From: an uncultured Bacteroidia bacterium
GTDB lineage: Bacteria > Bacteroidota > Bacteroidia > Bacteroidales > UBA932
DNA: 57,861 nt
NCBI GenBank assembly: GCA_902794005.1
Contig: CADBFO010000021.1
Span: 1-57,861 of the forward strand
Direction: 5' to 3'
Shown here: in pieces, positions 33,954-42,506 of the stretch
Layout of the letters: each line of letters starts with the position of its first letter
Position numbering within the stretch: position 1 is the stretch's first letter
Translations under genes and position numbers: made by a program
The notes under the pieces: generated by a model
What the model was told of the DNA's origin: nothing
Databases searched by the model: none
The model's input: the letters and a program-made list of their open reading frames with translations, nothing else

Positions 33954-35738
33954 CTACTCCTTCACCTCCTCGGCTTCCTTGGCGCGAATCCGGGCCTTCA
34001 AGTCCTCGAGTTTGGCCTTGGCAGCATTGATTCGCTCCTGCATCTGGGCCTTCAGTTTCTCGGCACCCTTGGAAAGGCCGAAGAAACCGATGTTGTTCTC
34101 GTAGGTCTGAATCTCCTGCTGGAGCTGGTTGAACTGCTCTTTGAGACGGTCTGTCTCCGTGAGCGGACGGCGCTCTGCGCGACCACCTTCACGACGGCCG
34201 TTCTCCCTGCGGCCACGGGTGCCGAAGCCGGGGAATTTCTCCTCCATCGCATCACGGTAAGCAGCCTGGACGGCATCTTTCTCCTTGAAGGGGACAAAGC
34301 CGATGGCATTCCACTTCTCTGCAAACTCCTTGCGGGCCGCCTCGTCTTTCTCCGCATCCGGAACATAGGCTTTGATTTCCTCGATAAGGGCCTTCTTGGC
34401 GGCCAGATTGCCGGCCAGGTTGCCGGGACCGGCGGGACGGTTGTCACGGGCCGTAAAGAAGGCATCGCAGGCGGCGCGGAAACGCTTCCAGATCTGCTCG
34501 CTCTTCTTGCGAGGGACGGCCCCGATTTCCTTCCACTGCTTCTGCAGTTCGATGAGACGATCTGCGGTGGCCTTCCAGTCGGTGCTGTCCTTGAGGGACT
34601 CGGCTTCCTCGATGATGGCCATCTTCTTCTCCAAATTGGCGTTCATGCTGTCCTTGAACTCCGTAAAGGAGGCGCGCTTGCGCTCGAAGAACTTGTCGCA
34701 GGCGGCGCGGAAGCGCTCATATATCTTCTGGTTTTCCTTGCGGGTGGCAAAGCCGATGCCGCGCCACTTGGCCTGAATGTCCTCGATTTCCTTGCTCAGG
34801 GCATTCCACTCGGTGGAGGAGCTGATCTCCTTCTCTGCAATAGCCTCCACCTGCTCGCAGAGGGCGCTCTTGGCGGCAAGGTTCTCTACCTGCTGGGCTT
34901 TGAGCCCTTCAAAATGGGCCTGATAGCGCTTATTGACAATGCTGGTCGCGGCACGGAAGCGCTCCCAGATGCTTTCGCGGAATTCCTTGGCCACGGGGCC
35001 CAGGTCCTTCCACAGTTCGTGCAGCTTCTGGAGTTCCTTGAAGGCTTCCACCACATCCTCTTCCCCGGCAAGGGCCTCCGCCTGTTCGCAGTAGGCGGTC
35101 TTCGCTTCCAGATTCTTCTTGAAATCCAGGTCCCGGAGTTCGCGGTTGATATCCACCAGGTCATAGAACTTGGTGACATAGAGCTGATAAGTGTCATTGA
35201 TGTCCCGGAAATTCTGCTGGGGAACCGGGCCGATTTCCCGCCAACGGTTCTGGATGTCACGAAACTTGGGGAAGGCATCCTTCATATCGCCGGGCTGCTC
35301 CACGAGGACCTTGAGTTCCTCGATGACGGCCTGCTTTTTGGCGAAATTCTCTTCCCGCTGGGCATCCAGCTCCCTGTTGTATTCTGCGCGCTCTTTCTTA
35401 TATTTCACATAGAGTGCCTTGAAACCGGCCTCGATGGCGGCAAAGGGGCTGATGGGACCGCTCTGCAGGGGAACGGTAGCCTCTTCGGAAGAGGTGTTCT
35501 CATCGGGCTCCTCCACGACCTCGTCCTCGCCGGCTTCGGCCTTCTCCTTGGAGAGGCGCTTATAGAAGGCGGACTTGATGGCTTCCGCCTCCTTGGACCG
35601 AGTCATACGGTCTTCGCTTTCAATCAACGTCTGGAACAGTTCCGAAAGTTCCGCGAGGGTTTTCTCGCCATAGTTCTGTTCCTCTTTTGCTACATCTGCG
35701 GGCTCCTCGGCTACCACAGGCTTAATTTCTTCACTCAT
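33954..35738 (-). CDS. DUF349 repeat protein
   Basis: Cytosolic, highly charged protein of 594 residues. After an acidic N-terminus (residues 1 to about 110) come at least five helical DUF349-type repeats, each with a W-(K/R)-x-(I/L)-G-x-(V/A) core followed by a basic FRAA element: RWREIGPVPQ, LWKDLGPVAK, KWRGIGFATR, QWKEIGAVPR and KWNAIGFVPF. The C-terminus is a coiled coil. Function is not established. It lies 3 nt upstream of yidC on the same strand, an arrangement that suggests a link with membrane protein biogenesis or simply a shared promoter. A -7 element (TATATTTG, 35776-35769) lies upstream. Confidence 0.85.
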   Translation of the reverse strand: MSEEIKPVVAEEPADVAKEEQNYGEKTLAELSELFQTLIESEDRMTRSKEAEAIKSAFYKRLSKEKAEAGEDEVVEEPDENTSSEEATVPLQSGPISPFAAIEAGFKALYVKYKKERAEYNRELDAQREENFAKKQAVIEELKVLVEQPGDMKDAFPKFRDIQNRWREIGPVPQQNFRDINDTYQLYVTKFYDLVDINRELRDLDFKKNLEAKTAYCEQAEALAGEEDVVEAFKELQKLHELWKDLGPVAKEFRESIWERFRAATSIVNKRYQAHFEGLKAQQVENLAAKSALCEQVEAIAEKEISSSTEWNALSKEIEDIQAKWRGIGFATRKENQKIYERFRAACDKFFERKRASFTEFKDSMNANLEKKMAIIEEAESLKDSTDWKATADRLIELQKQWKEIGAVPRKKSEQIWKRFRAACDAFFTARDNRPAGPGNLAGNLAAKKALIEEIKAYVPDAEKDEAARKEFAEKWNAIGFVPFKEKDAVQAAYRDAMEEKFPGFGTRGRRENGRREGGRAERRPLTETDRLKEQFNQLQQEIQTYENNIGFFGLSKGAEKLKAQMQERINAAKAKLEDLKARIRAKEAEEVKE

Positions 35739-35768
35739 ACGTTTATAATAAGGTTAAACAATAGTTTA

Positions 35769-35806
35769 CAAATATAAGAATATTCCACGAAAAAAAGCTA
35801 TTTTTG
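35769..35806. promoter_or_regulatory. Divergent -7 elements between the DUF349 gene and trmD
   Basis: TATATTTG on the minus strand (35776-35769) and TATTTTTG on the plus strand (35799-35806) each match TAnnTTTG at a sensible distance from the respective start codons. Clear -33 elements are not visible. Confidence 0.5.
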
Positions 35807-35824
35807 CAGCACATTTGTTCAGTC

Positions 35825-36502
35825 ATGCTCAGAATCGATATCATCAGCGTTGTTCCGGAACTGCTGGAGAGCCCTCTCAGCCATTCCATTCCCGGCCGGG
35901 CCGTCAAGAAAGGCCTTGCAGAAATCCACATCCACGACCTTCGCCAGTATGGCCTGGGTTCCCGACAGACGGTGGATGACTATTCCTACGGCGGAGATGC
36001 CGGCATGGTGATGATGGTGGAACCGGTCTTCAACTGCATCAACGACCTGAAGGCCCGGCGCCCATACGACGAAGTCATCTACATGGCGCCGGACGGGGAA
36101 ATCCTCACCCAGGGCATCGCCAACGAACTGTCGCTCAAAGAAAACATCATCATCCTGTGCGGGCATTACAAAGGTATCGACGAGCGCATCCGCGAACACC
36201 TTGTCACCCGCGAAATCTCCGTGGGAGACTTCGTGGTGAGCGGCGGCGAAATTCCCGCCGCCCTGCTGGCCGACAGCATCATCCGCCTGATCCCCGGCGT
36301 ACTCACCGACGAGACATCGGCCCTGAGCGACTCCTTCCAGGACGGGCTGGTCTCCCCTCCCGTCTATACCCGTCCGGCCGATTTCAACGGCTGGAAAGTG
36401 CCCGACGTTCTCCTGAGCGGCAATCCCAAACTCATCCGCGCCTGGCAGGACGAACAGGCCGTCCGCCGCACCCGCGAACGCCGGCCCGAACTATTGAAAT
36501 AA
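35825..36502 (+). CDS. trmD: tRNA (guanine37-N1)-methyltransferase TrmD
   Basis: SPOUT methyltransferase that modifies G37 next to the anticodon and prevents frameshifting. The 225 residues show the knot motifs: SYGGDAGMVMMVEP, ILCGHYKGIDERIREHL, EISVGDFVVSGGEIPA and the C-terminal SGNPKLIRAWQDEQA. The start at 35825 (MLRIDIIS) is preferred over the in-frame ATG at 35804, which lies only a base before the end of the -7 element. The gene is followed after 6 nt by sdaA. Confidence 0.95.
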   Translation: MLRIDIISVVPELLESPLSHSIPGRAVKKGLAEIHIHDLRQYGLGSRQTVDDYSYGGDAGMVMMVEPVFNCINDLKARRPYDEVIYMAPDGEILTQGIANELSLKENIIILCGHYKGIDERIREHLVTREISVGDFVVSGGEIPAALLADSIIRLIPGVLTDETSALSDSFQDGLVSPPVYTRPADFNGWKVPDVLLSGNPKLIRAWQDEQAVRRTRERRPELLK

Positions 36503-36508
36503 CAGCTT

Positions 36509-37720
36509 ATGCATTCGCTTCGAGAACTTTACAACATCGGGAAAGGGCCCTCCTCTTCCCATACCATGGGACCCAACAAGGCCGCCCGGCTTTTTGCCGG
36601 CCGCCACAGCGGGGACAGCGCCCGCTTCGAAGTCACGCTCTTCGGCTCCCTCGCCGCTACGGGCAAGGGCCACATGACCGATATCGCCATCCTGGAAGCG
36701 CTGGAGCCCATTGCCCCCACAACCATCATCTGGGAGCCCTCCCGCTTTCTGGAGTACCACTCCAACGCCATGCTCTTCAAGGCTTTTGACGCCGAGGGAT
36801 CGGTGCTGGAGGAATGGACGGTCTATTCTGTCGGCGGCGGCGCTCTCTCCGAGGGGCCCGGCAGGGAAATGAGCCTTTCCGGAGAAGTGTACGACATGAA
36901 CACCCTCACGGAGATTGTCCAGTGGTGCGACAGCCACGGCCGCCATCTCTGGGAATACGTGGACTTGTGTGAAGGGCCCGGAATCTGGGACTACCTGATG
37001 GAAGTGTGGGAAGCGATGAAAGCCTCCGTGGAACGGGGCCTGGATACGGACGGCAGGCTTCCCGGCCCGCTGAACCTTTCCCGGAAAGCCTCTGTCTATC
37101 ACGTGAAAGCGCTCGGGTACCAGCCCAACCTCCGTTCGCGCGGCCTGGTGTTCGCCTACGCCCTTGCCGTAAGCGAGGAGAACGCAGCCGGCGGCACCAT
37201 CGTCACCGCCCCCACCTGCGGCTCCAGCGGCGTAATGCCCGGTGTTCTTTACCACCTGTCCCATGGACATTCTTTCAGCGACACCAAGATCATCCACACC
37301 CTGGCCACGGCCGGCCTTGTGGGCAACGTCGTCAAACAGAATGCCTCCATTTCCGGCGCGGAAGTCGGCTGCCAGGGAGAAGTAGGAGTCGCCTGCGCCA
37401 TGGCATCGGCCGCCGCATGCCAGCTCTTCGGCGGCAGTCCCTATCAAGTGGAATACGCGGCAGAGATGGGCCTGGAGCATCATCTGGGGATGACATGCGA
37501 CCCCATCTGCGGCCTGGTACAGATTCCCTGCATCGAGCGGAACGCTTTTGCCGCCACCCGTGCCCTGGACGCCAACATCTACTCCACCTTCTCCGACGGG
37601 CGACACCGCATTTCTTTCGACCACGTGGTTGCGGTGATGAAACAGACCGGGAAAGACCTCCCCTCCCTGTACAAGGAGACCTCCGCCGGAGGACTCGCCC
37701 TGCAGTACCAGCAGCGCTGA
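36509..37720 (+). CDS. sdaA: L-serine ammonia-lyase (iron-sulfur type)
   Basis: Deaminates L-serine to pyruvate and ammonia with a 4Fe-4S cluster. The single-chain protein of 403 residues has the N-terminal domain opening LYNIGKGPSSSHTMGP, followed by the alpha domain with VTAPTCGSSGVMPGVLYHL, QNASISGAEVGCQGEVGVACAMASAA, and MTCDPICGLVQIPCIERNAFAA. The cysteines in these blocks are the cluster ligands. It is the second gene after trmD. It fits amino acid fermentation. Confidence 0.95.
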   Translation: MHSLRELYNIGKGPSSSHTMGPNKAARLFAGRHSGDSARFEVTLFGSLAATGKGHMTDIAILEALEPIAPTTIIWEPSRFLEYHSNAMLFKAFDAEGSVLEEWTVYSVGGGALSEGPGREMSLSGEVYDMNTLTEIVQWCDSHGRHLWEYVDLCEGPGIWDYLMEVWEAMKASVERGLDTDGRLPGPLNLSRKASVYHVKALGYQPNLRSRGLVFAYALAVSEENAAGGTIVTAPTCGSSGVMPGVLYHLSHGHSFSDTKIIHTLATAGLVGNVVKQNASISGAEVGCQGEVGVACAMASAAACQLFGGSPYQVEYAAEMGLEHHLGMTCDPICGLVQIPCIERNAFAATRALDANIYSTFSDGRHRISFDHVVAVMKQTGKDLPSLYKETSAGGLALQYQQR

Positions 37721-37734
37721 CACCGTGATTTATA

Positions 37735-37841
37735 TAAATAAAGGGCTCACAATCACTGCGAGCCCTTTACTTGGTTAGTTAGTAGTGTATTCTTACCTTT
37801 AAAGAAGAAGGTTAATTAGTTGGTTAGAAGATACGTTTTTC
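37735..37841 (-). ncRNA. Candidate small RNA downstream of the thiamine receptor
   Basis: A consensus promoter (37877-37847, minus strand) and an intrinsic terminator (37768-37740) define a transcript of about 105 nt in the space between two convergent genes. The interval has no ATG on that strand, so a leader peptide is unlikely. It contains two related pyrimidine-poor motifs, CCAACTAATTAACC and CTAACTAACCAAG, flanking CTTCTTCTTTAAAGG, and then the hairpin followed by TTTATTTAT. It could act as an independent RNA or as a 3'UTR-derived RNA of the receptor mRNA, which would share the terminator. I do not recognise the family. Confidence 0.5.
37740..37768. terminator. Terminator hairpin between sdaA and the candidate small RNA
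   Basis: Perfect 9-bp stem AAAGGGCTC (37740-37748) and GAGCCCTTT (37760-37768) with an 11-nt loop. The downstream T/A stretch is better on the minus strand (TTTATTTATAT) than on the plus strand, so it mainly ends transcription coming from the minus strand, and probably also sdaA. Confidence 0.75.
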
Positions 37842-37846
37842 TGATG

Positions 37847-37877
37847 CAAATATAAACAAAGTATTTATATCTGCAAA
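37847..37877 (-). promoter_or_regulatory. Consensus promoter of the candidate small RNA
   Basis: On the minus strand TTTG (37877-37874) is followed by exactly 19 nt and TATATTTG (37854-37847). Both elements and the spacing match the phylum consensus. It lies about 35 nt downstream of the receptor stop codon and drives no open reading frame. Confidence 0.7.
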
Positions 37878-37911
37878 ATTTTTTAAACTTTTCTTTATTA
37901 AATAAATTTTT

Positions 37912-40104
37912 TTAAAAATAAAGGGACGCCTTTATCATAAAATTACAAGGAGGCTGCGGATATACCCCAATTCCCGTATGGATGATCCCGGATTCCGCAT
38001 CGTAACTCTCCCAGCGCCAGCCGGAGGCATAATACAGTCGGTTGAGAAAATTATTCACATAAACCGTGAGGCCCAGCTTTTTTTCTCCGATGGAAAAGAC
38101 CTGTCCCAGAGAAAGATTCGCCAGCCAGTAAGCCGGGACCGCCATCTCTTCCCGCAGGGAATTGTCCAGGTACTGCCGGCCCACATATTTCCCGTCCACG
38201 GTAAACTGCCCGCCTTTCCAGGGCCGTAAACTCACCCGCAGCATTCCAATGACCGAGGGAGACATCAACATGGTGGTTTTGCCATAATGCACCGGATGGG
38301 TGGCCGAATAGTCCTCGTACGGGACATAAGACGTATAGTCGGCAATCTGGTTCATGGACAGGGTGGCATTTCCGTCCAGTCGAAGCCATTCCAGAGGCTC
38401 CCAGCTTGCACACAACTCCACGCCGCGACGCCAGGCGCGGGGGACATTCTCCTTGATGGCATAGCCGCTGGAAGACAGCCGGCCCGTCTCCAGCAGCATA
38501 TCCCAGTATTCCATGGCATAAAGGTTCAGGGAGGCCGAGAAGTTCCGGGTGCGGAGTTCATAACCGGCCTCGATATCCAGCATCCGCTCGGGCTCGATGG
38601 CCGCCCCGTCTCCCTTGACATTTTCCTTGATGTCTCCCCTGCCCGGTTCCCGGTGTCCCAGGGCGGCCGAGGCATAAATCTTATGGATTCCCCAGGCGGC
38701 GGTGAGACCGGCGCGGGGATTGAAGAAATTCCATCGGCGGGTGTAATCCAGCAGGTCTTCCGGCACAGCGCCGAATTCCAGCCAGTCGTCGTCGGCCCCA
38801 TGAAGGCGGTAGCCGATGGTGCGGTACTGCAGATCCGCATAGGCGGTGAGCCAGGGAAGCGGCCGATACTCGGCCCGCACAAAAGCGCTTGTCTCGTTTT
38901 TCCAACCGGTATTGCCGTACCAGTCCAGGGAAGCATAATCAAAGTTCCGGGCTGCTTTCCGGGCCCATAGGACTTCCCCCCAATGGCCGCCCCGATACCA
39001 CGACAAATTGGCTCCGGCGGTGACGCTCAATCCTTCGGTCCGGTAGCGGAGGCTGGAATTGAGCACCCAGAGATCATTGTCCATCAGCTTGCGGTAAATC
39101 ATGTCGCTCCGGCCCGAATACCGGGAAGGGAATCCGAAATTGGCGAACTTCCGGTTCATCTTGTAGTACTCGTCGAATCCGTCCCCGCGGGTATAATTGA
39201 CCGTGTTCACCCAGGTAAGACGTTCTTCGAAACGACGGGTATAGTTCAACTGAACGTGGTGCTGTATATAATTGTCCGTCTGGTTGTCATAGTACCGTAC
39301 ATGACCGGCTTCGTCCACATATTCCCCCGCCCCGTTGTAACGGCGGTCCTTGTAGTACTGTTCCAGGTCGATGCCGTCCCAGGTGATGCCGCTCACCTGC
39401 TGGCCCATCAGATAGGTAAGTCTCAGGGAGCGGGGGCCGCTGAGCCAGCCCAGGACGGCAAACAGCGATGAGGAGCCCACATGAGCATTCCGGATATATC
39501 CGTCGGTGCTGCCAAGATTCATGGCCAGGTCAAAGTATAGCCCGCTCGGAAGTTTTCCGCTGGAAACGGCGGCAGAAGCCATCATGGTGCCGAACGAACC
39601 GGCGCTGAACTCCAAGCGGGCCGACGGGTCGGGCTGGACAAAGGCCGTGTGCATATTGATGCTGGCTCCGAACGCCCCCGCCCCGTTGGCGGTCGTACCC
39701 AGGCCGCGCTGGACCTGAACGCCGGAGATGAGACTGGCGAGGGCCGGAATGTTCACCCAGAACACCTCCTGGGACTCGGCGTCATTGAGCGTGATGCCGT
39801 TGAGCGTCACATTGATCTGGGACCCTTTGCTGCCGCGGATGGTCATGGCCGAATTGCCCAGTCCGGTTCCGCCTTCGTTGTAGGTGACCACCGAAGGCAG
39901 CAGATTCAGGGTCATCGGAAGGGAATTCATGGGATTGGAAGCACGTAGCTCATCCTTTCCAACCGTGGTGAAAGTAACGGGCGTGTATTCGTCGGCCCGG
40001 GAAGCGGACACGACCACCGAGTCCAGACGCTCGGTCTTTTCCTGCGCGACGGCGGCGCAGACATGCAGCACGCACAGTGCTGCAGAAAGCAGTGTTTTTT
40101 TCAT
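37912..40104 (-). CDS. TonB-dependent outer-membrane receptor, likely thiamine transporter
   Basis: Outer-membrane receptor of 730 residues with a signal peptide (1 to about 20), a plug domain (start RLDSVVVSASRADEYTPVTFT as TonB-box-like region, then MTIRGSKGSQINVTLNGITLNDAESQEVFW) and a 22-strand-type barrel ending in a final strand MIKASLYF with C-terminal Phe. The TPP riboswitch immediately upstream assigns thiamine or a precursor as the likely substrate. In Bacteroides a TonB receptor of this kind (OMPthi) is known to be under a TPP riboswitch. No PnuT inner-membrane transporter lies next to it in this window. The start codon overlaps the riboswitch end. Confidence 0.88.
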   Translation of the reverse strand: MKKTLLSAALCVLHVCAAVAQEKTERLDSVVVSASRADEYTPVTFTTVGKDELRASNPMNSLPMTLNLLPSVVTYNEGGTGLGNSAMTIRGSKGSQINVTLNGITLNDAESQEVFWVNIPALASLISGVQVQRGLGTTANGAGAFGASINMHTAFVQPDPSARLEFSAGSFGTMMASAAVSSGKLPSGLYFDLAMNLGSTDGYIRNAHVGSSSLFAVLGWLSGPRSLRLTYLMGQQVSGITWDGIDLEQYYKDRRYNGAGEYVDEAGHVRYYDNQTDNYIQHHVQLNYTRRFEERLTWVNTVNYTRGDGFDEYYKMNRKFANFGFPSRYSGRSDMIYRKLMDNDLWVLNSSLRYRTEGLSVTAGANLSWYRGGHWGEVLWARKAARNFDYASLDWYGNTGWKNETSAFVRAEYRPLPWLTAYADLQYRTIGYRLHGADDDWLEFGAVPEDLLDYTRRWNFFNPRAGLTAAWGIHKIYASAALGHREPGRGDIKENVKGDGAAIEPERMLDIEAGYELRTRNFSASLNLYAMEYWDMLLETGRLSSSGYAIKENVPRAWRRGVELCASWEPLEWLRLDGNATLSMNQIADYTSYVPYEDYSATHPVHYGKTTMLMSPSVIGMLRVSLRPWKGGQFTVDGKYVGRQYLDNSLREEMAVPAYWLANLSLGQVFSIGEKKLGLTVYVNNFLNRLYYASGWRWESYDAESGIIHTGIGVYPQPPCNFMIKASLYF

Positions 40105-40178
40105 TTCCTTACGACGGTATCAACCGTATCAAGTTCAATGGGACTCTCTCAATCAGGCACCCGCCTGATACCCCAAAT
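40103..40178 (-). promoter_or_regulatory. TPP (THI-box) riboswitch
   Basis: The minus strand carries the THI-box landmarks in order: GGGGTATC for the first conserved strand, a short GC-rich arm, TTGAGAGAGTCCC (the CUGAGA-type pyrimidine sensor region), TTGAACTTGAT, GGTTGATACC and CGTAAGGAAA. The last element merges with the receptor ribosome-binding site (AAGGA) and start codon. The closing stem may pair ATTT at the start with AAAT that includes the first two bases of the start codon, so thiamine diphosphate would block translation. The aptamer starts right at the stop of the glutaminyl cyclase gene. Confidence 0.88.
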
Positions 40179-40179
40179 T

Positions 40180-40929
40180 TTATTTTTCAATCAGTTCTAT
40201 CTGATATAAACGAGGCCAGTTCTTTCCGGTCAGGTAAATGCGCCCCGCAGCGTCACGGGCAATTCCGTTGAGCACATCCGTGTCAGGGGCCCGCAGTTTA
40301 GCGGGAAGCAGACCGGCGCAGTCCACCAGCCCTTCCACCTTGCCGGAGGAAGGATTGATGATGACAATGGATTCCGTGGTGTACACGTTGGCCCAGATTT
40401 TTCCGTCAATCCACTCCAACTCGTTCAGGTAGCGGACCGGACGTCCGTTCAAGGTGACCGGCAGTTTCCGGAGCACTTTCAGGTTCCTGTCCATAAAATA
40501 CAGCGCCGAGCCGCCATCGCTGGCAATGAGCTGTTTCCCGTCCGTAGTGAGTCCCCAGCCCTCACGGGGGTAACTCACCGTGGCTTTGTACGCCAGTGTG
40601 GCGGCATCGTAACGGAAAGCCACCTTATTGGTCCATGTCAGGACATAAAGCTCTCCGTCAAGGACAGCCGAGCCTTCACCGAAGTACTTGCGGCTCAATT
40701 TTTTAAGGGCGATCGGCTCCCCGGTGGCCAGGTCCACGGTCCGGATGGTGCTCTCCCCGTACTGACCGGTCGTTTCATACAGGATCCCGTCCTGGAAGAA
40801 GATCCCCTGGGTATAGGCATCCGTGCGGTGAGGGTATTCCTTCACCACCTTCAGCCGATACTCCTTCACCTGCGCCTCGGAACAGGCGCAGAGGGTAAGT
40901 CCCAGAACCAGAATCCAAAATTTCTTCAT
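40180..40929 (-). CDS. Glutaminyl-peptide cyclotransferase (plant-type QC), lipoprotein
   Basis: Converts N-terminal glutamine of peptides to pyroglutamate. The 249-residue protein starts with a lipoprotein signal ending in the lipobox LCAC (Cys16), so it acts in the envelope. It has the five-bladed propeller repeats of this family, with HRTDAYTQGIFFQDGILYETTGQYGES in the first blade and LNELEWIDGKIWANVYTTE and LNGIARDAAGRIYLTGKNWPRLYQI in the last blades. It overlaps the upstream DUF1846 gene by 4 nt and ends where the riboswitch begins. Bacteroidetes protein exports often expose N-terminal Gln after signal cleavage, a plausible substrate. Confidence 0.9.
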   Translation of the reverse strand: MKKFWILVLGLTLCACSEAQVKEYRLKVVKEYPHRTDAYTQGIFFQDGILYETTGQYGESTIRTVDLATGEPIALKKLSRKYFGEGSAVLDGELYVLTWTNKVAFRYDAATLAYKATVSYPREGWGLTTDGKQLIASDGGSALYFMDRNLKVLRKLPVTLNGRPVRYLNELEWIDGKIWANVYTTESIVIINPSSGKVEGLVDCAGLLPAKLRAPDTDVLNGIARDAAGRIYLTGKNWPRLYQIELIEK

Positions 40930-42404
40930 TTTTCCACTTTCTTGATTTTGCGTACCGGGTCACAGGTAAGGCCGATGCCCAGCTTGTTGAAAGTCTTGCG
41001 GTCCACCTCACTGAGCATGACGGTGGAATGGACCTGGGCACCCGCCAGGTTGGGCAGCTGCTCCAGCGCCAGGCGGCAGTTCTCGTCCAGGCGCCCCATC
41101 ATGGAGATGGCCACCAGCACCTCGTCCGTGTGCAGGCGCGGATTATGTCCGTGCAAATACTCCACCTTGAGTTTCTGGATGGGCTGTATCATCGTCTGCG
41201 GAATCAGTTTCACATTGTGAGCAATGCCTGCCAGGTGTTTGATAGCATTCAAAAGCAGTGCCGCACTGGGGCCCAGCAGCGGACTGGTCTCTCCGGTGAT
41301 GAGGGTTCCGTCGGCCAGTTCGATGGCGGCGGTGGCCTTCTGCGCCTTCTCCAGACGCTCACGGGCCGCCACCGTACATTTGCGGTCGTTTACCGTAATC
41401 TTGGCCCGTTTCATCACCAGGCCGATTTTGTTCACTTCGCCCTCCGTGGCCTTTCCGTCGGCAAAATTGCACAGAGAGGCAAAATAACGGCGGATAATCT
41501 CCTGCCGGGAGGCCTCGCAGCACAGCTCGTCGTCGCTGATGCAATAGCCGATCATGTTCACGCCCATGTCCGTGGGAGACTTGTAAGGCGCCTCCCCGTA
41601 AATATCTTCAAAGAGGGCGTTCATCACCGGGAAAATCTCAATGTCGCGGTTATAGTTCACGGCCGTCTCCCCATAGGCGTCCAGATGGAAGGGGTCTATC
41701 ATGTTCACGTCTTCCAGGTCGGCCGTGGCGGACTCATACGCCAGGTTTACAGGATGGGTCAGCGCCAGGTTCCAGACAGGGAAAGTCTCGAACTTGGCGT
41801 AACCGGCCTTGACACCCCGCTTGTTTTCCTGATAGAGCTGGCTCAGGCAGGCGGCCATCTTGCCGCTGCCGGGCCCGGGAGCCGTGACCACCACCAGCGG
41901 CTTGGAAGTCTCCACATAGTCGTTCTTGCCGAACCCTTCATCCGAATCGATCAGGGCCACGTTGTGCGGATACCCTTCGATGGTATAATGGTAATAGACC
42001 TTGATATCCATCTTTTCCAGGCGTGTGCGGTAGGCCTCGGCGCTGGACTGGCCGTTGAAATGGGTGATGACCACGCTGTTCACGCTGAATCCGCGGGACA
42101 TGAATTCCTCGCGGAGACGCAGCACATCCACGTCATAAGTGATGCCCAGGTCGCTGCGGACCTTGTTTTTTTCGATATCGACGGCACTGATGACAATGAC
42201 AATCTCCAGATCGTCCTTGAGCTGGGTGAGCATCTGAAACTTGCTGTCGGGTTCGAAGCCGGGGAGGACGCGGCTGGCGTGGTAATCGTCAAACAGTTTG
42301 CCGCCGAACTCCATGTAAAGTTTGTCACCGAAGGTGGCGATGCGCTGCTTGATGCGTTCCGATTGGATTTTCAGGTACTTTTCGTTGTCGAACCCGTATT
42401 TCAT
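40926..42404 (-). CDS. DUF1846 protein
   Basis: Cytosolic protein of 492 residues with a P-loop-like GPGSGKMAACLSQLYQ motif near residue 170 and the family opening GFDNEKYLKIQSERIKQRI. Function is unknown; I know it only as a conserved family of anaerobes. I used ATG 42404 because this gives the family N-terminus; the frame extends to 42470 through the promoter region. It is the first gene of a unit with the glutaminyl cyclase and, beyond the riboswitch, the thiamine receptor. Confidence 0.85.
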   Translation of the reverse strand: MKYGFDNEKYLKIQSERIKQRIATFGDKLYMEFGGKLFDDYHASRVLPGFEPDSKFQMLTQLKDDLEIVIVISAVDIEKNKVRSDLGITYDVDVLRLREEFMSRGFSVNSVVITHFNGQSSAEAYRTRLEKMDIKVYYHYTIEGYPHNVALIDSDEGFGKNDYVETSKPLVVVTAPGPGSGKMAACLSQLYQENKRGVKAGYAKFETFPVWNLALTHPVNLAYESATADLEDVNMIDPFHLDAYGETAVNYNRDIEIFPVMNALFEDIYGEAPYKSPTDMGVNMIGYCISDDELCCEASRQEIIRRYFASLCNFADGKATEGEVNKIGLVMKRAKITVNDRKCTVAARERLEKAQKATAAIELADGTLITGETSPLLGPSAALLLNAIKHLAGIAHNVKLIPQTMIQPIQKLKVEYLHGHNPRLHTDEVLVAISMMGRLDENCRLALEQLPNLAGAQVHSTVMLSEVDRKTFNKLGIGLTCDPVRKIKKVEK

Positions 42405-42437
42405 AAGGCAGTGGATGGTTTTCGTAAATACGGGGTA

Positions 42438-42471
42438 CAAAAGTACGCTTTTTTTTCTAAAAGAACACAAT
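42438..42471 (-). promoter_or_regulatory. Promoter candidate of the DUF1846 gene
   Basis: On the minus strand TTG (42470-42468) and, after 22 nt, TACTTTTG (42445-42438), a full match for the -7 element. It lies 33 nt upstream of the start codon. Confidence 0.55.
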
Positions 42472-42506
42472 TATTTTTCCGATATTCACAAAAAAGACAG
42501 GAACGC

